Shown: positions 14,227 to 18,977 of the stretch, piece by piece
Layout: each line of letters opens with the position of its first letter
Position numbering within the stretch: position 1 is the first letter of the stretch
Source: an uncultured Bacilli bacterium
Lineage (GTDB): Bacteria > Bacillota_I > Bacilli_A > RF39 > UBA660
NCBI GenBank assembly: GCA_947624075.1
Contig: CANQIM010000007.1
Span: forward strand, 1 to 18,977
Reading direction: 5' to 3'
DNA length: 18,977 bases
The notes under the pieces: model-generated
What the model saw: the letters and a program-made list of their open reading frames with translations, nothing else
Database searches by the model: none
What the model was told of the DNA's origin: nothing
Translations under genes and position numbers: made by a program

Positions 14227-15381
14227 CTATCTCGCTGCCAACACAAAAGCCATATAATAAGCAAATGCTAAAAATAACCCCGTTACAATCCAACCATTTA
14301 CTTTTTCAAATGTTGAACTTTTATCTTTTACTCCTAAAGCTACTGTAATTAAAGCTCCTCCAATTAATCCACCAATATGAGCAAAATTATCAACACCACT
14401 CATCATAAAGCCTAAAATCAAGTTAAAAATAATTAGCGGAATAATTTGTGACTTTATAACATTACCTAAAAATACACGATAGTGATAACCAAAATAAACA
14501 ATTGATCCCATAAGTCCAAATATAGCACCACTAGCACCAATAGATGCATAACTACCACCAAAAGTCATTGAGAACAAAGCTCCAGCTACCCCTGAAAATA
14601 AGTAAATTATAATATATTTGGCTTTTCCCATTAGACTTTCAAGTTGACAACCAATGACATATAAAGCATAACAGTTGAAAAGTAAATGTAAAATACTACC
14701 ATGTAAAAACATCCCTGTAAACAACCTATAAATTTGTCCAGCCCTAATACTTGGTCCATGAACACAAAACATTGAAATTAAATTATTATACTGTCCAAAT
14801 AAAAGAGGAACAAAAAAACAAATAACGTTAATAGCAATCAGTAAATAAGTAATAAAAGGATATTTTCCCTTAAAAACTTGCTCCATCTTACTAGCATCTT
14901 CTCTATTATGTTGATTAATATCTTTCGTAATTTTCATAAATAAATCAACACCCTTTTCACTAAAACTTATCTTTTTCTTTAAATCAGGAAAATTCTTACT
15001 TACTAGAGGATCTTTTTTCAAATCACTTTCATTTTTAGTATTAACACACAATAAATTAGGATTAACATTTATCTCTTCACTAACATTTTCTCCCATATTT
15101 AAAAAGAAACTAAAAACATTTATATTAAAAGTTAATGTCTTTTTCTTAATTTTCTTTACAATTCTTTTTGTTTTAAACATATCAAAATCAAATTGTTCAT
15201 TATTATGTATATAGCCTGAAACTATTCTTATTACTTTTACATCTTCATCTAAATTTTCTAACCAAATTTCATTTTCAACGCCTTGTAAAATAATAGGATT
15301 GTAATTTTTTTCAGTTATAAAATAATGTAGCAATTTCATTACAATAATATTCTTATCATCAAGTATAATTTCGCTTTCCAT
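14227..15381 (-). CDS. gluP: Rhomboid intramembrane serine protease, YqgP/GluP type
   Basis: 384 residues. Cuts membrane proteins within or near their transmembrane helices; B. subtilis YqgP acts on the Mg transporter MgtE with FtsH. Seen: a cytosolic N-terminal domain (1-170) with the YqgP-type pattern ENEIWLENLDEDVKVIRIV and KTKRIVKKIKKKTLTFNINV, then a six- to seven-helix rhomboid core. Catalytic Ser284 is in SIGASGAIFGLMG and His335 in DNFAHIGGLIGG; His232 and Asn236 (LHLLFNCYAL) complete the oxyanion site. The C-terminal TPR region of B. subtilis YqgP is missing. A TAGGAGG lies 6 nt before the ATG, with its own likely promoter upstream. Confidence 0.95.
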   Translation of the reverse strand: MESEIILDDKNIIVMKLLHYFITEKNYNPIILQGVENEIWLENLDEDVKVIRIVSGYIHNNEQFDFDMFKTKRIVKKIKKKTLTFNINVFSFFLNMGENVSEEINVNPNLLCVNTKNESDLKKDPLVSKNFPDLKKKISFSEKGVDLFMKITKDINQHNREDASKMEQVFKGKYPFITYLLIAINVICFFVPLLFGQYNNLISMFCVHGPSIRAGQIYRLFTGMFLHGSILHLLFNCYALYVIGCQLESLMGKAKYIIIYLFSGVAGALFSMTFGGSYASIGASGAIFGLMGSIVYFGYHYRVFLGNVIKSQIIPLIIFNLILGFMMSGVDNFAHIGGLIGGALITVALGVKDKSSTFEKVNGWIVTGLFLAFAYYMAFVLAAR

Positions 15382-15409
15382 TTTCTGCCTCCTAAAAAAC
15401 GCTATCTAT

Positions 15410-15437
15410 ATTATAACTTATCTACGTTGATTTTGAA
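15410..15437 (-). promoter_or_regulatory. Putative promoter of the rhomboid operon
   Basis: On the minus strand, a perfect -10 TATAAT (15410-15415) with a weak -35-like TTCAAA 16 nt upstream (15432-15437). It lies in the 58-nt gap after the hybrid sensor gene, where no terminator is seen. Confidence 0.45.
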
Positions 15438-15439
15438 AG

Positions 15440-17542
15440 CTAATTTAAATATCTTTCTTCATAATCTTTAGCAATACTTAAAACTTTATTGAATTCTTCT
15501 TCTAATTCTTTAAAATTTTTATTTACAAAATTAGAATCATTCGCTTTAGAACTTAATTCATGTTGATAACTAATATCTGCTAATTTCATAAAACCTAAAT
15601 ATTTACAATCACTTTTCAAAGAATGAACTAAGACGGCATATTCACTCATATTACCTTCTAATTTATATTTTTCTATATTCATCCATTTTTCATCAACTTC
15701 GGCTAAAAAGTCTTTCAATGTATCATTATACATCTCTAAGTCACCTAAAAGTTCTAAAGAACTATCAATAGCGACTCCCTTTTTCTTTAAATACTCTTTA
15801 GCATCTATTGAAGGTGGTTCAATAATTTCTTGATTATCACTATCATTTATATTATTATCTTTAACTTGACTAATTTTTTCTAAAATTTTAGTTAAATTAT
15901 CTTTTTGAATTGGCTTCATCAAATAAGCAAAAAATCCTTCATCAATGTATTTTTGTTCTTCTCCTGGCCTTTCATTTGCTAAAAGAGCAACAACTGGTAT
16001 AGAGAAATTTTTTATTTTCTTTAACTCATAAAAAGTATCTAAACCACTTATATTAGGCATTTTTATATCAAGTAAAATAACATCACATTTATAATTATCT
16101 TTCATTTTTTCAATTAAATCATAACCATTATCTAAATAGATGACATCTTTAATTAGAAATCTTTCAAGCAGTTTCTTAATTATTTTTAAGTTATCAGCGT
16201 TATCATCAACTACAATTACTTTTAAGTCTTCATAATTAACATCAACGAAATTATCACTCATTACCATACTGGTAGTACCCTTACTAATTATTTTTTGATT
16301 AACAACAACACTAAATTTTGATCCTTCTTTATAAATAGTATGAACAATAATTCTTCCATTTAAAGATTCAACTAATTGCTTTGTTGCAGCTAGACTAGTA
16401 TTATTTTCAAATATCTTATTAACATCATCTTCTTTTATACCACAGCCACTATCTTCTATAGCTATAATTAATCGACAATTATCAGCCGTATTAACACAAT
16501 TTATTTCTAAATGAACATAACCTGTATCTGTAAATTTACAGGCATTATCAATTAAATTTGCAATTATTTTACGCAAACTTTCTTTATCTCCAAAAACCTC
16601 TTTTGGTAAATCAGGTGTAATATTATAAGAAAATTCTAAGCCTTTTTCTTTAATTTTAACTTCAAATTGACCAATAATTTCTGTAAAAAAATTTTCTAAA
16701 TCATAATTTTCATTACTTTTTTCTGCTACTATTTTTTCAGTGTTTTTCTTACCATTAACTACCTCTAATGCTTCATTAGAATAATCTATAACTTTCAAAG
16801 CTTTATCTTTTGCAGTATTCAAGTTATCAACTATAGAAATATCCTTACCTAGCTGTAATATATTTTCTAGTGGCTTTTTAACTTTTTCTATTGAAATATC
16901 TTTTTCTTCCCTTAAAGTATCCTTCTCTAAAGTAAAAAACATAGCTAGCAAAGTAAAAGCAATTATGTAAGATTCTGAGACAACTTTTAATTGTAAATAA
17001 TTGAAGAAAAGTAAACATCCAAATAACAATATTAAAACCAAAAGAGGAAGCCCTTTATTATACTTTTTTTGACTGATAAAATGCCAAATAGTAAAAATAA
17101 TAATACTAAGAAAATAAAATATTTCTCCTATCCTCGTAAAGAAAGATACCATATCACTTATTTTTAAATGATACTTAATATTAACTGGTATTAAAAGTAT
17201 TAAAGTTGAAATAATTACTAAAAAGCTTAAAAATAAATAGAAAAGGCTCTTTTTAGTTTTATCTGTCATTTTACTAATTGTGAAACTATACCAAGTAAAT
17301 AAAAATAATATAATTAGAAAGAAAACTCCATTAAATTTTTGACTAATACTACTTAGTGCTGTAGTAATATTTGTTTTTATAAGGCAACTAAAAAGGCTAT
17401 TCAAAGAAAATAGTAAGCTAAAAATAATTAAATATTTATAAATTGTTACTTCTTCATTTCTAGCCTGCTTTTTAAATATAAAAATAGCTATTACAATTAT
17501 ATTTATAACTAAAGCTATAAATTCTAGCCATGCCCCATTCAT
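15440..17542 (-). CDS. 7-TM hybrid sensor with degenerate histidine-kinase core, REC and HPt domains
   Basis: 700 residues from ATG 17542, which has AGAGGTG 6 nt upstream; the in-frame GTG 17551 is part of that site. Seen in order: seven hydrophobic helices (about 5-205), a DHp-like helix pair (215-265), an HATPase domain (280-415), a receiver (440-560) and an HPt domain (about 585-700). The N box is intact (LIDNACKF, Asn333), as is G1 (DSGCGI), but the G2 lid is reduced to NNTSLAATKQL and the H-box reads IEKVKKPLENIL, with Glu219 where the phospho-acceptor His should be. The receiver keeps Asp446/447, the phospho-acceptor Asp492 (LLDIKMPN) and Lys543, though the usual Thr is Leu. HPt His640 is present (LVHSLKSDCKYLG). 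It may be a pseudokinase that only relays or senses. No partner regulator is adjacent. Confidence 0.9.
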   Translation of the reverse strand: MNGAWLEFIALVINIIVIAIFIFKKQARNEEVTIYKYLIIFSLLFSLNSLFSCLIKTNITTALSSISQKFNGVFFLIILFLFTWYSFTISKMTDKTKKSLFYLFLSFLVIISTLILLIPVNIKYHLKISDMVSFFTRIGEIFYFLSIIIFTIWHFISQKKYNKGLPLLVLILLFGCLLFFNYLQLKVVSESYIIAFTLLAMFFTLEKDTLREEKDISIEKVKKPLENILQLGKDISIVDNLNTAKDKALKVIDYSNEALEVVNGKKNTEKIVAEKSNENYDLENFFTEIIGQFEVKIKEKGLEFSYNITPDLPKEVFGDKESLRKIIANLIDNACKFTDTGYVHLEINCVNTADNCRLIIAIEDSGCGIKEDDVNKIFENNTSLAATKQLVESLNGRIIVHTIYKEGSKFSVVVNQKIISKGTTSMVMSDNFVDVNYEDLKVIVVDDNADNLKIIKKLLERFLIKDVIYLDNGYDLIEKMKDNYKCDVILLDIKMPNISGLDTFYELKKIKNFSIPVVALLANERPGEEQKYIDEGFFAYLMKPIQKDNLTKILEKISQVKDNNINDSDNQEIIEPPSIDAKEYLKKKGVAIDSSLELLGDLEMYNDTLKDFLAEVDEKWMNIEKYKLEGNMSEYAVLVHSLKSDCKYLGFMKLADISYQHELSSKANDSNFVNKNFKELEEEFNKVLSIAKDYEERYLN

Positions 17543-17562
17543 AAGATACACCTCTTACTCTA

Positions 17563-17591
17563 AAGATACCATTTTAATACTTTTTTTTCAA
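17563..17591 (-). promoter_or_regulatory. Promoter of the hybrid sensor gene
   Basis: On the minus strand, -35 TTGAAA (17586-17591), 17 nt, extended -10 TGG-TATCTT (17563-17568). It follows the T-tract of the hsp20 terminator directly. Confidence 0.5.
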
Positions 17592-17592
17592 G

Positions 17593-17620
17593 AAAAAAAT
17601 AGACTTTTAAAAGCCTATTT
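17593..17620 (-). terminator. Terminator of hsp20, containing its stop codon
   Basis: On the minus strand, AAATAGGCTTTT pairs with AAAAGTCTATTT (17597-17620, one G-T pair), followed by a T-rich run. The TAG stop of hsp20 (17615-17617) lies in the upstream arm. Confidence 0.85.
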
Positions 17621-18004
17621 AATTTCGATTGTCTTCTTATTATCATTAGCTTCTTTCTTAGGAACAATTACTTTTAAAACTCCATCTTTAAAAGATGCTT
17701 CAATTCTATCAGTATCAAAATCTCCAAGATAGAAACTTCTTTCATATTCACCAAAGCTTCTTTCACGGCGAAGATAATTTTTATTTTCGCCACCTTCTTC
17801 TAGAACTTCTTTTTTACTAGCTTTAATAGTAACGTATCCATCAGTAGTTTCAAGTTTGATATCTTCCTTTGAAAAACCAGGCATATCCATTTCAATGTGA
17901 TAATTACCACTTTTTTCATAAATATCACATTTCATTGCACTGTTTTTCACAGGCATATCATCAAACATATCATCAAGATAAAAACTTCTTGGCATTAAAT
18001 TCAT
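17615..18004 (-). CDS. hsp20: Small heat-shock protein, Hsp20/alpha-crystallin family
   Basis: 129 residues from ATG 18004. ATP-independent holdase chaperone. Seen: MNLMPRSFYLDD at the start, the alpha-crystallin domain (about 25-115) with YHIEMDMPGFSKEDIKL, RRERSFGEYERSFYL and ASFKDGVLKVIVPK, and a C-terminal Ile-Glu-Ile motif (KKTIEIK) of the kind used for oligomer contacts. Start choice: the frame is open up to 18043, but that codon lies upstream of the predicted transcript start (near 18028). ATG 18013 is too close to the AAGGAAG, so 18004 (9 nt away) fits best. It is monocistronic between a CIRCE promoter and a terminator, which predicts HrcA repression and heat induction. Confidence 0.95.
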   Translation of the reverse strand: MNLMPRSFYLDDMFDDMPVKNSAMKCDIYEKSGNYHIEMDMPGFSKEDIKLETTDGYVTIKASKKEVLEEGGENKNYLRRERSFGEYERSFYLGDFDTDRIEASFKDGVLKVIVPKKEANDNKKTIEIK

Positions 18005-18034
18005 AAAATTCATCTTCCTTTCAATTACACTTAT

Positions 18035-18063
18035 AATATACACCTATTTTTAGCACTTGTCAA
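18035..18063 (-). promoter_or_regulatory. Heat-shock promoter of hsp20
   Basis: On the minus strand, a perfect -35 TTGACA (18058-18063), 17 nt, -10 TATATT (18035-18040). The -35 lies inside the CIRCE operator, so a bound repressor would block RNA polymerase. Confidence 0.88.
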
Positions 18064-18076
18064 GTTAAAGTGCTAA
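18050..18076. promoter_or_regulatory. CIRCE operator (HrcA binding site)
   Basis: TTAGCACTT, nine bases, AAGTGCTAA: a perfect 9-9-9 inverted repeat. The CIRCE consensus is TTAGCACTC-N9-GAGTGCTAA; here the innermost C/G pair is replaced by T/A on both arms, so symmetry is kept. HrcA is the known repressor for this element; hrcA itself is not in the window. Confidence 0.92.
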
Positions 18077-18085
18077 TTTTTTTAC

Positions 18086-18115
18086 AAAAAGAAATGTGTC
18101 TTTAAAATCGACACA
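18086..18115 (-). terminator. Terminator of the Cys-rich surface-protein gene
   Basis: On the minus strand, TGTGTC (18110-18115) pairs with GACACA (18095-18100) around a 9-nt loop and is followed by a T-rich tract. It lies 10 nt after the stop codon and just before the CIRCE element. Confidence 0.65.
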
Positions 18116-18125
18116 AAATCTTTTA

Positions 18126-18977
18126 TTATGTACCATGATAAGTATAATATGTTCCACCTGAATGACAATATGGAGAACCATAAGCATTACAATAATTTGC
18201 ATTCCACAAATATTTATCACATTTACAATCATTTGTTTCATGTACTCCACAACTCTGATACTTATATCCACTATATGTACCATTTAGAGTAGCACAATTG
18301 CCAGGAGCATTAGAATTATTATACATTATAACTTTTTGATCATATTCATACCTACCTTTACTAGTACAATCTGCATAATAATAGCCTTCTTTACAATGTG
18401 AGTCCTTTCTAACAGTAACCGCTTTGCAGGGTACCTCACGTCCTACATTATCGACCGCTTTATAAGTCTTCCAAGTATCATCGTCTTTATTATAAGCAAC
18501 TGAAGATGTAATACTAGATGCTCCTTTAAAACAACTCTGTATCCCTGATCCGTCATCAGCACATGATGCTGTTATACTTACTCCACCAGTTGAATCTTGA
18601 TTTCCTATTGTAATAGTACATGTTGGTGCGTGTTTATCGACATATGCATTGATTTGCTTTCCAGTACATTTTGTTGAATTACCTGCATTATCTTTTATAG
18701 TATAATCACTATACGTATGAGTTGTTTTATTAGTATCTATTGTATGAGTCTTATATACTTCCTCCTTTGCACCAAGCGTACCATCAGGTTTTTCACAACC
18801 ACTATCAGCATCACTACAACCTTTCCATACATCTCTATTTTCAGTTGTCCAATCACTAAATCCCTCATGATATTTACATGTTGGTGCTGTCTTATCAACG
18901 TAGGCTTTTATTACAGGACCAGGACAATATACAGAATTACCTGCATTATCATATATTGTATAAGCACTATAATCATG
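18126..18977 (-). CDS. C-terminal part of a large Cys-rich surface protein with Ig-like repeats (5' end outside window)
   Basis: The frame is open from the window edge (18977) to TAA 18126, giving 283 residues. Two units repeat about every 86 residues: DNAGNS-x2-C-x-G (10-20 and 96-106) followed by YVDK-x-APTC (26-34 and 112-120). A third, weaker copy (VDNVGREVPCK) lies near 175. This is the pattern of bacterial Ig-like surface repeats. From about 192 the chain changes to a Tyr-, Gly- and Asn-rich tail with eight Cys (195, 204, 228, 243, 251, 253, 263, 271) and ends in GTYYTYHGT. No LPxTG or membrane anchor is seen at the C-terminus, so the anchor must be N-terminal or the tail itself may bind. 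Extracellular location and disulfides are inferred. Confidence 0.8.
   Translation of the reverse strand, partial: HDYSAYTIYDNAGNSVYCPGPVIKAYVDKTAPTCKYHEGFSDWTTENRDVWKGCSDADSGCEKPDGTLGAKEEVYKTHTIDTNKTTHTYSDYTIKDNAGNSTKCTGKQINAYVDKHAPTCTITIGNQDSTGGVSITASCADDGSGIQSCFKGASSITSSVAYNKDDDTWKTYKAVDNVGREVPCKAVTVRKDSHCKEGYYYADCTSKGRYEYDQKVIMYNNSNAPGNCATLNGTYSGYKYQSCGVHETNDCKCDKYLWNANYCNAYGSPYCHSGGTYYTYHGT

Noticed and set aside
18005..18043. Longer hsp20 start at 18043
   Set aside because: It lies upstream of the predicted transcript start and next to the -10 box; the Hsp20-like N-terminus begins at 18004.
18065..18283. 72-aa minus-strand ORF
   Set aside because: It is in a different frame within the Cys-rich surface-protein gene and runs through its terminator into the CIRCE region. 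The frame with repeats and Cys pattern is the real one.
18126..18326. Separate 66-aa gene starting at 18326
   Set aside because: The frame continues without a stop to the window edge at 18977 with recognisable repeats, so the ATG at 18326 is an internal Met of the larger partial gene.
1..18977. Mycoplasma-type code with TGA as Trp
   Set aside because: The very low GC raised the question, but TGA ends ireB and ruvX at proper ATGA overlaps and Trp is TGG, for instance in the first gene and in mltG.
1..18977. CRISPR arrays, insertion sequences, tRNA genes, prophage ends
   Set aside because: No regularly spaced repeats, transposase frames, cloverleaf sequences or terminal repeats were seen on either strand.

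Overview
The window is strongly AT-rich, uses the standard bacterial stops (ireB and ruvX end in TGA inside ATGA overlaps, and Trp is TGG), and every gene I support lies on the minus strand. The gene order ireB-ruvX-DUF1292-mltG-trmR ... trhP1-trhP2 ... greA is the yrzL-yrrK-yrzB-yrrL-yrrM-yrrN-yrrO-greA block of Bacillus-type Firmicutes. Together with a HrcA/CIRCE-type operator, a YqgP-type rhomboid and a peptidoglycan enzyme (MltG), this suggests a walled, low-GC member of the Bacilli/Erysipelotrichia-like lineages, perhaps an uncultured gut bacterium. The last point is inference.

Layout in transcription order, from high to low coordinates. (1) 18977-18126: C-terminal part of a large Cys-rich, Ig-like-repeat surface protein, with a terminator. 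(2) 18076-17593: a small heat-shock protein under a CIRCE operator that overlaps a sigma-A-type promoter, with a terminator that contains the stop codon. (3) 17591-15440: a 7-TM hybrid sensor protein with REC and HPt domains. Its kinase core lacks the phospho-acceptor His and the G2 ATP-lid motif. (4) 15437-13086: a YqgP/GluP-type rhomboid protease and a helical protein of unknown function. (5) 13075-7892: one long operon, ireB-ruvX-DUF1292-mltG-trmR, followed by three accessory envelope genes: a two-TM/CHAP hydrolase fusion and two tandem paralogous membrane-anchored proteins. It is closed by a terminator. (6) 7883-4603: trhP1-trhP2-dGTPase from a separate promoter. (7) 4630-3943: greA with two stacked promoters, a hairpin with a U-tract in its leader, and a terminator. 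(8) 3932-3066: a 207-aa probably exported protein and a 51-aa single-TM protein with its own promoter and terminator. (9) 3058-1: a 5-TM protein with an outer beta-rich domain, overlapping an Ig-like/DUF6273-like surface protein that runs off the window.

Three jobs are visible. TrhP1/TrhP2 and TrmR are the B. subtilis route to 5-hydroxyuridine and 5-methoxyuridine at tRNA wobble position 34. IreB, MltG and the CHAP protein belong to cell-wall control and cutting. The edges of the window carry surface proteins. The items most worth a second look are the CHAP fusion and its insertion into the tRNA-modification operon, the kinase-dead-looking hybrid sensor, the greA leader, and the free-standing 51-aa membrane protein. 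No tRNA, rRNA, CRISPR array, insertion sequence or attachment site was seen, and no stretch over 300 bases lacks a gene.
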